DNA of 64,000 bases from NCBI GenBank assembly GCA_016584305.1, contig JACEEZ010019858.1, forward strand, positions 616,001 through 680,000, in the 5' to 3' direction. The notes beneath the pieces were generated by a model. That model made no database searches. It had not been told where the DNA came from and worked only from the letters and a program-made list of their open reading frames with translations. This stretch comes from Chionoecetes opilio. Lineage: Eukaryota; Arthropoda; Malacostraca; Decapoda; Majidae. The translations under genes were made by a program, and so were the position numbers. Below are positions 50,701-63,540 of the stretch, one piece after another (position 1 is the stretch's first letter; every line of letters starts with the position of its first letter).

Positions 50701-52960
50701 TAAATGAAAAAAGTGGGATTGTTTCCAAATTTTACTAAGGAAAATTTTTAGCTTTAAAGAAACACGTCTTTGATGAAGCGAAGTCTAAAAAACTCGGGTC
50801 TGTCAAAATTTGGGGCTGTCGTGGGTTGTACAAAGTCGGTTTGGGCATGGGCAAATTTGGTTTTTTTTGCCAAATGAAAAAGGCATAGGAGGTTTTTTTC
50901 GGGCCCCCCATACTCAAAAAACTGGGGGTTTTTCCCCCGGGGGTAGGGTGCTTCATTTCTTTTTTTTGAAGGGCGAGGGATCGGGTGTTCCCAAAAACCC
51001 TCAAGGCGGTCAAAAAATCGGTTTTTTCCCCGAGCTGCCAGCAAATTTCATGTAAAAGACATTCCCAAAGGGGGCCAAAATTTTGGGGGGGTGATCCCCA
51101 GCATCAAAGTTTTTCGATGATGATTTTAACCCAAATCCGCCCAGTGCGGCATCTCTGAGTCCGGGTAATGCTGTGCTTTTGACGACTCCTTTTCGCACCT
51201 GTGACCTTTAATCGGTCGAACCTCACGTAGGAACAAGCAAGGGTTTTATTTTTACAGTTCTTTTTGAATTTTTTTACATTTTTTGGTCACCCCCGGAGTA
51301 CCTTTATAGCTTAAACTGTAATGGTGTTGGTTTAGTGTTACCACTGAGCTAAAGATTTTTACCCCCCAGATGGATTTTATTTAATTTTGGGAAAAAGACC
51401 CTTTACGGGTAAAAGTAGCTTACCAAAAGTCTCACTAATACACTTTGAGGCTAATTTTGATCAAGTGCTTTTTGTAGGATTTGAAGTCGTGTTTGTGCCT
51501 TGGTCTCCTTCAGATCTGCTTGCCAAAAATTTTCCCGGTTTCATTCATCCCCTGTCGCCATTTGGTTAATTTATCCACAAAACCTGAAATTTTTGTGGCA
51601 AACTGTTTCCTGAACACTTTGAACGTTTGCCATCCAGGGGAAAAGTATGCCAAAAATATTTTTAGCGAAATGTTTTGGGTGACTTTTTCCCAAAAAGGAC
51701 ACGTCTGGACATGGGCAGAATTTCCCCCCTTGTCTGCGGTTTCTGCTTCAACCCCTTTAAGGGGGAAATTTCCCAAAATTTCGAGCCCACCACAAACCCA
51801 AATCATGGACGTTTCAGCGGGAAAACTTGGTAACAGCCCGAAAACCCTTTTCTATCGGTCATGGGGGTTCTATGAGCATCACCCATGGGGGAAAATTTGG
51901 ATTGCAACCCCGGGGAAACTTTGATCTGCCCCCCGTTTCAGATCGGGTGGTTTCTCAATGATGCGGTTTTCGGAATATTTTACCCATTTCATCTCCACGT
52001 TTATCACAAAAGGGCAAGTAGGGTTAAGGTTTACGTTTCACCATCACCCTTTTTTGTCTGTGGTTTCTCTCGACGCCCGGGACTCGGACTGTTGTGGGGA
52101 TTTGGGGGCTCCCCAAATTGGGGAAAAATGCAAGGGTAAGTCATGGCAGAAAAACAGTGCCTTTCGAAAAATTAAAGACATCACCCCCGATACTGGAACG
52201 CCCAAACGCCCTTTGGCCCCCCGGTTGGAGTCCTTTATTTTTCTTTTCCCTTTGACAACGCTTGCCCAATTTTGGGGAGCGGGAAGGAAAATACATACTT
52301 AGATTCCCCAAAATTTTTGTGACATTTTAACAGGGGAGATGGCCCCCATCAGATAGTTCTTTTTGTAGTATTTATATCATTTGGGGGGAAGGGGTTTCTA
52401 GCTGCCAAAATTGGTTGGGTTGTGGGAAAACTATCAACTTCCCAAACCCCCACAGTTGTTAAATAGTCTTAAGAAACATTTCCCCGGATCCCTTTTGGCC
52501 CCCCTATTTTAGCCATTTTTCATCGTTTACGGGCAGATCTTTTCAACCGAAACGGTTTTGATCGTTCAGGGGTTTTTGGGGCGGATTTTTGTTTTGTTTT
52601 TGGCCCTTTTTTCAGTATTTTTTGGGGGATAGGGTTTTATGCCCCTCAAGATGGGCCCCCCCCCAAAAAAGACCCCAAAAAACATCATAATTTACTTCCT
52701 TTGGTTCCCCTTTAAAAAATATTTTTGACCCCCAATTTCATCCTTTTTTACTGTACTTGGAAAAAAGGAAATTACAGCCTAATTTTTAATTTTTGATTAT
52801 ATATGGGGGTCATCTGGCGGCCATCTTGGGGTTTAAAAAAAGGAAAAAAAACCCCCCAAGGGGGTTGGGGCAAGTGGCCCCCCCCACCCCCAAATTTTAA
52901 TTTGACCCCCAATACCACAAAATAAAACCCAAAAAAAAAAAAGTTTTTTTTGCCAAAAAA
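47740..52960. other. Homopolymer-inflated block, probable consensus damage
   Basis: Runs of three to nine identical bases of all four types dominate, unlike any flank. The inverted relative at 46158-46510 shows what happened: clean AAATTTAGGCTGGGTGGCC corresponds to AAATTTGGGGGTGGGGGGGGC on the inverse strand here, with isolated bases replaced by their neighbours. Real sequence underlies it, but open frames inside cannot be trusted. Confidence 0.7.
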
Positions 52961-53029
52961 TTTGCAAGGTTCACTGGAAATATGCTGCTCTGCCACCGGA
53001 CTATATACACTTCTAGCACAAGACACATT

Positions 53030-54213
53030 TCTTTTTTATTTGCACTTTACTCGTTCCAGTCACCTATAGGTATTCGGCAGCATACCATTCATTGCACTCT
53101 TCACATTCCCCCTACAACGTCCTGACCAACAATAAACAACTCTAACATGAAATAAACAACTTATAACATAACTTTATATGGCTTGTATACTAGAAAAACC
53201 TTCATCATGCGACCCTACGAAAAGTGTGCGAGTGCTCTTCAGCAACCTTAGCACTATGAATAAATATGGTGGAAAAACGAACAAATATGGCGGATGGATG
53301 TTCGCAAAGATCTATTGAAAATACCTCTAAACGCGTTCCGAACGTTCCAAGATAAATCTAAGTGAAAAGGTGATCTTAGAGACCGTCACGAACGTTCGAA
53401 CATCCGGCCCCAGTTTGGTACATGTAAGCGTAGCAGCGTGGCTCGGTGAGTGCCGAAGTTGCCACTTGCCAAATTATTTATTATAGCAAATTAAGTAAAT
53501 GACAAGTGAATAGCCGTCGCATATTATCAACCTTATTTCCAACCATTAAAAGGCTCCTATGGCAGTATTATTCACACAAGTGCAGGTGTCAGGCAAATAC
53601 TAATTAGCTGGTAACTCACTTCTTCACCAGCTAAATAAGTATGGCAGTGTATAAATTTTATATATTGAATTGTATGTGTATACATCTGTGAAAAACTACA
53701 CCTGCTTCGTTCCGGTGACGGTGATTACCACTTTCACTCTCGCTTGTTGGCCGGCCACGTCCACTTATCCACTCCCGTATCCAGGGGTACCTGGGTATTC
53801 GAGCCATTGTGAGGACTAAGCTTTGCCGCCCAGGGTTAAGTAGACAGCCAGCCGCTCTCAACACGACAACACTTCCCACCAATATCTGCTGTTATCATCC
53901 CTTGAAGGCACTACTGAAGGATTGAGCGCTCTCCAAACTGCCCTTCACTGAAGCACACCATTCAACGCTCCACGCTGTCTGAAGTGATAACTACGGTGTT
54001 GAAGATTGCTACTGCAGTTTTCCTCCCTCCAGGCGGCGTTACAGGGAGTTCTTAAGGTTGACATATCTCTGCTCTGATATTGTTATCGATGCATATATTT
54101 GTTTGGTTCCTGTTAATTGGCTGCTAGCCAGTTACATATTGTTGTTTACTTAAAAATATATTCGGGGTAATCATACTCAATGACTTCTTTTCCCCACATT
54201 TCTCGAGATTCAA
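53030..54213. other. No gene recognised; holds the right end of the 10-kb interval
   Basis: 53240-53413 is the right terminal repeat described at 43345-53413. 53414-54213 shows no domain or repeat. Confidence 0.4.
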
Positions 54214-56512
54214 TCAATCAATCATTGGGGGCATGCGCCATGGGCCGGGTCGCCTCGCCCACCCTATGACGCCACTCCCGGGGATTACCACGAGTCCCCA
54301 TGTCTCCACTCCCTTCCCATACCAAGCAACTCTCGACAGAAAACATCATCTTGCCCCAGCCTTGTGGGCGCAACGTGGGCCTCCTCCACGCCGGATTGTC
54401 GTGGACGTACATATGCAACCCGATAGGATGGATCGGTTTCAGGGTAGCGTGCCACATGCCCATATAGCCGAAGTTGGCGCTGACGGACAATGCAGGTAAT
54501 AGGCCTCGATTCAGTCTCACGGTGCAATCGCTGATTTGACACGTAATCATTCCAGCGATACACCATGATTCTGCGAAGACACTTATTATCAAAGGCATCG
54601 ATTAGCCTCTTCAAGCCGGTATTAAGTGTCCATGTCTCACAACCATAGAGTAAGACAGGGATCACAAGCGACTTGAAAATCCCGATCTTTGTCTTCTTGC
54701 ACAGGTACTGACAACGCCAAATACTCTTGCTGAGCGAGTCCATAACACCGTGGGCTATGCTAATCCGCCGTAAGTCTTATTGACGTGACCCGCCATCATT
54801 ATGGACTGCGCTAAAGGTATGTCAAACTTTTAGGATCTCAATGTCTTGCTAGAACGCTCATGACAGACTGCGTGTTTAATCTAGTAAGCCTCCATATACC
54901 TGGACATTGGTCTTGAGCCAGGAGGGACATCAAAATCCAAAAGGAATTGCCTCCTCGTGCCAGCACGCTTCGAAAACCATCACCAGGACCTCAGCGACCT
55001 CAGCCAAAGATGACTGCGATCATCGACAAAAAAAGATATCACAGTCGATCTTGGTGTTGCGAGGGATGCTCAAACAACCACTTATATCTACAACTTTGGC
55101 AATTCCCAGTCCATACAAGGTTTGAAAAGTGATGAAGGCAGATACGGAACCTTTCCCCATCCGTTTTACAGGAAAGAAGCTGGATACACCTCCGACCAAC
55201 TTTCCACAATACTCTCAGGTACCCGAGAGTTCAGACCAGCATCAAAAGCATATAGTCATTGCAGGAATCCCGCGAAGTTGCCCAGAAGATCCCAGAGGAC
55301 TCACGATTGCACCGAGTCAACACGCCTTCCTGAGATCAAACTAGGCTGAAAACATCCTTGTCAAAACTCACGTAGGGTGTTCCACCAGACACGAAGCGCA
55401 CTACGAATACGGGTCGTTGGTTTGGACCTTGCCAGGCGGAATCCAGGCGCTGTGTCTCTGATGTTCAACAGATGGACTGGGATCCGTGTCAGAAATAGCT
55501 AGGGCAAGATCATTAGGTCTGTCACGCTGAGCAATTGTCTACCGCAGAAATTTGCCTGATGTCTTGACGGTCCTTTCCATCTCCCGATAGGGACGACCAG
55601 CCCTCTTTCTCCAGTTCAGAAAGGAAGGGTACCTTGCTTCAGTGCAGACAAGGCAAGTAGCGCGGCAGCATAGAGAAAACCACAGGAGATTGGCTTTTCT
55701 ACCCAGGCTTTGAGGGAAGCTCCGCACTGATTATTACAAACAACAGATGCCTTTGCCACCCTCAACTTTGCTACATCCTTCTCTGACTACGTTAAGAGAG
55801 GGGGCGGTTCGTCAATGGGGAGGATCGGCATCCAACTGTCCGTAATCACCTGGTGAAAGCTGCACAATTGGAGGGTCCACGTGAACAATGCCAAAGTACC
55901 ACGGCTGCTGGAAACGAGCTGTTTGGGGGGGGGGTGGCATCGCCATCCATGTCCGACCACGTGGCGCCATCTGGTGCTCGGATACACAAGCGCCGAGATG
56001 GAGATGGACGGAGATTCTTCAGGGCTCGGTAGGAGGGTCGGAGGTCAGTAGCGTTTCAAATAGTCCTCCGAAATCTTCAGCGAGACTCCTGACCATGCCT
56101 CTCCTTGTCTCTCCTCAGGAGGGTTTTAGGCCTGTTGTGGACAGATCCCTGTGCTGTCTTGTTCCCAGGAAGCCTGCGCAGCGCGACTCTCCTCGATATT
56201 TTCCAGCGTTTCTCCGTCGAGACAAAACCACGCCGTGACCTCGGCGCTCTCCCCAAATACAACTCCTTGGCCAAGCCTGGAGAGTTTCACGTTGAAGGTA
56301 TCCCACAGTATCTACAAGGCCCTCGAGGGCACGCACAACATTAACCGATTTGAGACTGCCACTGCAGACTCATAGGAACATGTAAAGTTCTTCAGTTTCT
56401 CAAGATGAAAACGCAAGTAGGTACCCTCTTGAAGATCTTCTGGCTTGACATGAAAGCTTAAATGTAGAGCAACAAACAAGTATGTGATAAGTGTTCCAAA
56501 GAACGTTCATTA
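54214..56512 (-). mobile_element. RTE-like LINE, copy E (long but badly decayed)
   Basis: From the ATTGATTGATT tail through the C-terminus (54743-54285: RRIMVYRWNDYV), scattered RT pieces (54800-55730, many indels, catalytic box not intact), the linker (56336-56115) and the end of the endonuclease (about 56450-56512). It covers more of the family than A but has the highest indel load. Confidence 0.7.
54285..54743 (-). pseudogene. RTE copy E ORF2 C-terminal block
   Basis: 152 codons open with KTKIGIFKSLVIPVLLYGCE and TWTLNTGLKRLIDAFDNKCL then LRLYGHVARYPETDPS, aligned to residues about 360-500 of copy A. Start and end lie in frameshifts. Confidence 0.7.
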
Positions 56513-59200
56513 TTCATAGGTCATAGACCACTATATCTCTGGACTGTTTAGCGCCAGTGTTTGAAAACGCCGCGCTGCTATGGCCCAACGGGGATCGTCA
56601 GTGCACTAGAAACGCTGGAAAACCTGTATACCGCCCTCATACTCAGTTAGAGTGCTTTGTTATGTATTTGTTAATTAATTCACGTGCATGTTTTGTATTA
56701 CTGTGACATAAAAGGTGATACAGATCACACAAGCATTGTGCAAAAATCAATTGGTTCCGTGCCAGTTATCTGGCACACTTTCGGTCTTAAACATACAAGT
56801 GTGGGTCATGCTATGACCTCCTCGGGAACAGGGAGACTTAACAGGAACATGCGAGGTGAATCGCCCAAATTACAAGTGCGCGGTAGACGACACGAAGGAA
56901 GTGTGGAGTGTCCACGCGGAGCAGGATTGGTCTCGTCCAGCGTAGTATGAATATCATTCACAGTCGCGCGGGAGGCGGGGTAAGTAGCGGCGAGCGCAGC
57001 ACGTGTGTCCCTCCCAGTTTCGCCAATGTCTCTCTCACCAAAAGTGAACCGTGTGCCACACTCAGTAACAGGGTCGGACCTTTAGGAGAGGAGAAGGCTG
57101 AACGAGGTATAAATACCGCTTTCAGGCCAGATGCTCAGCAAGCCAAGAGCGAACTTCCAGCAGCAGTCATTGACACCCTTGGGGGGTAGGGTACGCCGGT
57201 GTGATAACACAAAAGTCTTTTTCGGTCAACTTTGGCATGTCAATCCTAGAAAATGGCAATTCTAAGACGATTTATCTGGGTCACCATTGTTTGCCATGTT
57301 GACGGCGAGATGTGTACTATGCAAAAATAGACACTTTATATATGGCACCCTTATGTCGTAATAAACTGCAGCTAAGTACTGAGTACCGCATGTAGATCAC
57401 GGATTTGGTCCTGTGTATTGATCAGAGGCACCAAAGGAGCTCCAAATCGGAATTCAGCGTTAATGTGTGTAAAATACTTTCTGATACCAGTTGGTTCATA
57501 CATCCGGCACAATCACACAGTGTCAAATCATGCCCGTGATACGTTGTGCCTAGACACGTGTTCCATCATGTCCTGCTTAGATCTGAAGCAGGAATGGTTC
57601 TCCCGGTGGTGAGGCCAGAGCCGGATGAAAAACCCGTCTCTGGCTCTGCTGCCCCCACCACTGCTGCCCAGCTTCTGTCACCTGCTTCACGACTCTTTCG
57701 TTCTTGAGTGGGATAGAGAACTCCGGAAACCTCGTACGGCGTGACCAGGATCTCCGGAGGATCTGATCCACCGGACAGTGAACAGGTGAATGCGGCTCGT
57801 GCCACAGATGCCAGTAGGAGAGGCCAAGCTGCCCCTCAGCTGAATTCAAGTGTCTGCAATGATCCGGTGAGGACATAGCAAAGTTCAGCTTGGGTGTGAT
57901 GCGAAGGTCTATACACTGGTGTCCCACACTCCATCGCGCCAGCCCTCAGCTCAAAATCTGGTCACGGCGCTCGAATCCTGCGGTGTCCTCACTCTGCCTT
58001 CGCCATCCAGCGAGAGGAGGACACATCTGAACCGTGTGCGAATACCAGATCCTGTCCGCACGTAGAAGGTCACAGCTGTTTGGAACCTTTCTGGGCTGCG
58101 ACCGCATCACTCGGCTGCTTTTTTTTTTTGTTTTTTGGGGTGGGGGGCAGGTGAGGATGTGCTTGGGGCCGTCCTCTAGTCGCTGTGGTGACTGATGTCG
58201 TAGTTAGAGTTTGATAGTACACCTGCAGCAGTATCTTTGACTATAGGATTTCCAGCGGTGTCAGTTCTTTGCCAGTCAGTCCATGCTTTTCTGGGCACAT
58301 GTACACGAGCGACTGGGGCGAACATCCTGTGGTGAGCCATCTGAGAGAGTGGAACAACTTGTCCCCCACACTTGATCTCCTGCAGCCGGACGGAAGAACG
58401 CCCCCCGCTTCCCAGCCTGGACAGTGGTAGGAGACTGTGGTCAGTGGACATTGTTGACCCGATAATACTCGGTATATTCCGTGAGATCTTCACCGGTGGC
58501 TTACTCATGGAACTCTGCGTTGCACGCATCTCATCACGTGGACAGCGACTGCACACTGGACCAGATGAAGCCAATTCAGACGAGGTAGGCACGTCGCATG
58601 ATGCGTGGAAAGGGGCGCAGGGGCAATCGCGTTTGTGTTGCAAACAACCCGCATATACTCCAGAAGAGATGACGTCCCAGCATCTTCTCCAAATGGGGTC
58701 GAGTACCACAGTCCACCCGTGCATGGCCCAAGTTGAGTCACCTACCGTCACCAGGCTACGGATCAGTGAGTCGGTGGAGTACGCTATGTCACCATCAGAT
58801 TCATAAAGAGCCTGAGACACACTGAACGCAGGCTATCTTCAGTCGGCCAACGGGTGTCCATATGCGTGGTACCAAAGCTGCAAAAGGTAATCTTCCAAGA
58901 TCAGCTCCATCGTCACTGGACTACACGCTTCCTCCAACTGAAATCTACACCTTGGGCTGCAGTTTCCCAAGAGCTCCCGTCGCGGCACCATCGCCCTAGG
59001 TACTGCCTTCTCCTCCATCGTAACCAATCCAACTATTTTGGGTAACCCTGGGCTTCCCCCGGTCCAGGTCCCTGGCGATGCCATGGCGTTCCTGCTTCGG
59101 ACCCCTGTCAGATTAGTTAGGATCGCAGAACCAAGGTACGATATGTCTGGAGAGAGGTGGCCGTCCTCCCTCCCGCCCCCCGATAAGGTCATGAGAATCC
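56513..59200. other. Unresolved stretch
   Basis: Mid-GC sequence with overlapping open frames on both strands (longest 58820-58176 minus, 214 codons, cysteine-containing). I recognise no domain, and codon patterns do not favour one strand. It may be a decayed retroelement or a host gene exon. Confidence 0.3.
57107..57140 (+). promoter_or_regulatory. Possible TATA/Inr core promoter
   Basis: TATAAATA at 57107-57114 is followed about 25 bases later by GCTCAGCAAG, close to an arthropod initiator. No gene downstream was recognised, so this may be chance. Confidence 0.2.
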
Positions 59201-59300
59201 AGAAGCCAAGGCGAGCAGCAGTCAAGGGGCGGGCAACGTTCGAACCGGGATGCCTGTAAGCGCCAAGCGTTCCCCGGACTGGCGATTGTGTTTATTCTGC
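59201..59300 (-). mobile_element. Possible tRNA-derived SINE head
   Basis: Minus strand reads GAACGCTTGGCGCTTACAGG then CATCCCGGTTCGAACGTT, with a good B box core GGTTCGAAC at about 59229-59237. The A box is weak and no tail was seen. Confidence 0.3.
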
Positions 59301-61749
59301 AGTCTGGCCCTGTCAAGTAACTGACACACAAGGGGTGCCAGGGACCCCAGCCTCTCCCTGAGCAGTCTGGTCATACCAGGTATGGCAGCCTATGTAGGTT
59401 GCTCCCTTGACTATCGTGCGTCTCTGAGGTGCAGGAGTCGAACGACGACTCCGCTCCCATCCTCACAAGAATCCTGGTTGACTTCAAGGAGCCTGGCAAG
59501 GAACATGTGCTCCATGCAGCTCAAGACGTCTGACCATTTTCATCTTTCTGCCTTATACTTGCTTCTCGTCAGACTTAGCCTCCTCTGCCAAATTCGTGTC
59601 TCCTGTGCTAGGCGGTCACTTGTCTAGCGTCTATGCTGTCTACCCCTGTCATCATTCATTGCCACTCTCCCTCCCATAACTATTCGACCATCTGGTAGTA
59701 CACCATTCACGATGGTGTCTAAAGTAGGGACTTTGACCTGGCCAGGGGAGCCGTCTCCACAATGCACGTGTGCTTCTAGTCGTGGCACCAGCGGTGGGTT
59801 GGGCAGTGGAATCACACCTTGGTCCTTGCCAGAGGAAGATCGTGTGAGGGCGCGTTATATCAAACAGATTGTCCATATTCTTCTCCACGAACCTTTACTG
59901 CTTAGTTGCTCTGTCTCTCACCACTTCACTAAACCTTTCTTCCGAAAAATTATCTATCCTTCTGGTCCACGGACCGGTCAAATAAACAACCACTGGACGT
60001 GCAAACTGGCGTTGATTCTTCATGGCAAGCACCTATGGGGGTCAGAGCCTTCGTAATGTCTCTACTGGGTACCCCCGCCTTGCAACCACCCTCCCGGATG
60101 CCGCTGAGTCTTGGAGGAAAGGATTCCCCTCTTCACACACGCCGCGATAGTAGGACCTCACTCCTCAGCAACACCTCTCGTCCACCGCAACAAAGGGCGG
60201 CCAACTTAGATCCAGAGCTCTGTCTAGAATTGCGTGGCCTTCGACCACTTGGTACAAAGAGGAAAAGGCCATCCTGAAATGACGTTTCGATACATTTAAT
60301 GGACGCTTCATTTATATGAAGCTCATTTATAGTGTGAGAAGAAATGTATGTTTGTGAGAGATAATGGCCTAATCTACAGAACTCGCACACATTATCCTCC
60401 CTGACTTCTTCGACACCAGTAGGTACAGGGCAATTCAGGGCCCATTTATAACACCTTACAATGTAAATAATTGTTATACTATTTTGCCATGCGATCATAC
60501 CGGACAATACGGAATTCAACCGGAGCAGGTTGATATTGCCTAATACAACATGCCCCGGCTGCTTAAAACCGTGCATCCGGTGGTGACAAACTACAATGGT
60601 GGCAGGAAGTGAGTTCCCAAACTTGAGATATTATAGATAAATTAACGAAAGAGTCGTAAAATCCACTTCCAAACACGCACATCCCCTCCCCCTCCCCATG
60701 ACAAGTAGAGTGAAACAATTAACGCATTCTCACATCCAAAAAAAAACTGTTACTTTTATTAAAATCAATAATTACCCTTTGAATAACCGCGCCTGCGCCG
60801 GTCAGACAAGAAGTTCGCCATGGCAACGCTCCAAACAAGTCTATTTACCTGCCAAACCATGTGGCGTTTTGCGTATAGCTAGTGTCGAAAAGTATCAACC
60901 TGCCCTCGATCATTTCGCCCCAGTCGCCACCTCATTTGTAACGTGGATCTAAGAATTGATGATAGGTGCCAATGAAGCGTAGACTTTAGCGGGCTAAAAG
61001 CTATGTGAATATTATATAAAAGTCCATTTTGCATAGATACAAAGTGCTCAAACCACAAAGTGAAGAGGACAAACCACCCTTAAAATTCAATTTTACATAA
61101 GAAAACACCCTGCCAAATTCAAAATAATCTATGTTTCACTTTTCATTGGACCTACGGCGTACCCTATTGGGGGGGGAAGACGACCCACATTGCGCTGTGC
61201 CAACAACCAGTTTTCTCGAGAAGGTGTACTTCTCAATTGCGTGTGCCCAATTCAATGCCTTCACATCTATAATTACAGCATATAAAATAATAGTGAAGTG
61301 AATGCCAAGCGTAAAAACTGTGCAAGTGTCTCACAACCAGAACACAGACAAGAAGAAAAAGGTGACTGGTTGCAATTCGTATAAAAAAAAAAGTTAAAGC
61401 TGAATGCTTTGTATTTATTGTTCATTAGTGTGTAGCTCACACTCAGGTGAGGCGACTTATGTTGTGGAAAATGTACGTTTGGGGGGAAGTATATAATCTC
61501 TGAGGGCTTGAATGGGAGAGTGAAAGGCTGTGTGACCCATTTCACTGCGTGATCTTTACTACTTCAACTGTTTGTTCTCCCTTTCCCTGAGCCTGTACCC
61601 TGCCCACCCTTGTAAACATGGAGACGGGTTTTTTATAATGATGATGATGAGGTGTAGCCTGGTATAGTAAGTTTATTGTTTGTTAGTGTGTAGCCTAGTT
61701 CATTAAATAGTTTGTTTATTATGCAGTGTATTAAATACATGTATATATG

Positions 61750-61812
<63 letters not shown>

Positions 61813-61827
61813 CATTATATATAATAT

Positions 61828-61888
<61 letters not shown>

Positions 61889-62111
61889 TATATATATTGC
61901 ACTTGACAAATAAATTATGTTTGTTTTTGTTTGAAATTGAATCCTTTCTATTATGAACTGAATCCTTTCTATTATGAACTGAAAACGTACGAAAATTCGC
62001 GTCGATATCCTTCCTAGTTACCGAGTGAACAGTGAAGTTGAAAACAGGCGCTCCGACTTTGGGGCCATTGTGTAACAGGATGATATTCCGTGCGCAGTCC
62101 AGATTTACAGT
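59301..62111. other. Unresolved stretch with TA microsatellite
   Basis: No gene called. TA-rich repeat at about 61756-61890. A 21-bp head-to-tail duplication of TGAATCCTTTCTATTATGAAC lies at about 61939-61981. TGGTGGCAGGAAGTG near 60597 resembles a Gypsy primer site, but no LTR pair supports it. Confidence 0.3.
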
Positions 62112-63540
62112 GGTCTATGATTGGGGGTATACGCGGGGGGGGGGGGGGGGGCGTGGGGGGGGGGGCGTCGCCTCGTCCACCCTACGACGCCACTTCCGGG
62201 GGTCACCTCGCACGAGTCCCCATGCAGGCTCCCTTCCCATACCAAGCAACTCTCGACAGGAAGCATCAACTTGCCCCAGCCACGAGCCTTGTGGGAGCCC
62301 GCTTGGCCTCCTCCACGCCGGATTATCTCTTACAGATACAAACCGGTGGGAATGATCGGTTTCAGGGTAGCGTGCCACATGCCCATATAGCCGAAATTGG
62401 CGCTGACAGACTATGCAGGTAATAGTCCACGATTCAGTCTCACAGTGTAATCGCTGGTTGACACGTAATCATCCCAGCGATAACCCATGATTCTTCGAAG
62501 ACACGTATTACTAAAGGCATCGATTCGCCTCTTCAAGTCGGTATTTAGTGTCCATGTCTCACAACCATAGAGTAAGACAGGGATCACAAGCGACGTGTAG
62601 AGTCGGATCTTTGTCCTCCTGCACAGGTACCGACAACGCCAAATACTTGTGCTGGGCGTGTCCATAACACCGTGGGTTATGCCAATCCACCGAAAGACTT
62701 GTTGACGTGACCCTCCGTCATTATGGACTGCACTACCAAGGTATGTAAAACTTTCCAAGATATAAATGTCCTCACCGCACGCATGAACAGACTGTACTGT
62801 TTCATCTATAACTCAAAGAAAATCAAAGAACTCAACACTCCGGTAAACCCTGCAGTTCTGGAGGATCTTCCAACGAGTACTAACGAGGACGTGGTCGATC
62901 TCCTTAACTACCCCTCCGGCATTACTATACCATGTCCAGCGGTGCAGCTCTGGTCACTGATACCAAGAACCTGCAATTCTTAACTTTCTGGACCTAGCAA
63001 AATTCAGAATCAGAGAACTGTTAATGTTTCTGGTACCGGAGCCATGGGGACCAACACATACATAACTCGTAGCCATCTCTCACAGTGCCAGTAGTAGCAT
63101 TGAAGTCGCCCAAGACAATGAGTGTGTCTCGAGGAGGACACTGGTCTAATACAGAGTCGAGTTTGGCGTAGAACATATCCTTCTCTTCAGCATCACGCAC
63201 CTCGGTAGAAGCGTACACTGCAACAAGAGACATGAAACCCAGAGTGTGTTTCATCCTTACCCGCATTATACGCTCATCAACCGGAGTAACCTCAACAACT
63301 GACGGCTGCAGTTTGCTGGAGATGCCTATAGCTACTCCCCGGATACGGTGACCATTGCTCATGCCGGACCAGTAGTAGGTGTAACCCCCACTGCTAGTCT
63401 CGCCACTGCCAGGTCTCCTCGTCTTAGAGAGTTCCACTATATCCACCCTCAGCCTACTGAGCTCGCCCGATAGGAAAAGGTAGTCGACGATCGTCCTGAG
63501 AGGCTCAGAACGTTTCACGAGCCCCACACGAAGAACTCGG
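62112..63540 (-). mobile_element. RTE-like LINE, copy F (endonuclease joined to C-terminus)
   Basis: 62112-62810 matches the ORF2 C-terminus and 3' end of copy A (inverse). 62812-63527 is the family's endonuclease. The linker and RT core, about 1.6 kb in the family, are missing at a sharp junction near 62811. A G-rich expansion at 62136-62165 disturbs the 3' end. Sequence up to about 63890 may be the 5' leader. Confidence 0.7.
62812..63527 (-). pseudogene. RTE APE-type endonuclease (copy F)
   Basis: The minus frame from 63527 reads SRLRVDIVELSKTRRPGSGE, then YTYYWSGMSNGHRIRGVAIG, VLGDFNATTG and, after a frameshift near 63055, GPHGSGTRN, an in-frame TGA (near 62952) and KEIDHVLVSTRWKIL. GDFN and DH are the expected catalytic boxes. 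The LSET box, whose Glu binds the metal ion, reads LSKT. With the stop, frameshift and Glu-to-Lys change the enzyme should be dead. The domain would nick target DNA for reverse transcription. Confidence 0.75.

Larger units (their letters stand above)
43345..53413. mobile_element. 10-kb interval between related terminal inverted repeats
   Basis: Left end AGGGGCTGGATGTTCGAACG and the inverse of the right end (GGGGCCGGATGTTCGAACG) match. Similarity continues about 150 bp, including CTCTAAGATCA and a TATTTTCAA block. GTACATG occurs just outside both ends, a possible target duplication. It may be one large element or two separate MITE copies; no transposase was recognised inside. Confidence 0.4.

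Noticed and set aside
48457..52302. Many 80-147-codon frames
   Set aside because: They lie in the homopolymer-inflated block, where base identity is unreliable, and show no domain.
60577..60612. LTR end plus primer site (TGGTGGCAGGAAGTG)
   Set aside because: No second LTR and no Gag or Pol downstream; kept only as a remark.
61703..61909. 68-codon tyrosine/isoleucine frame
   Set aside because: Translation of the TA microsatellite.
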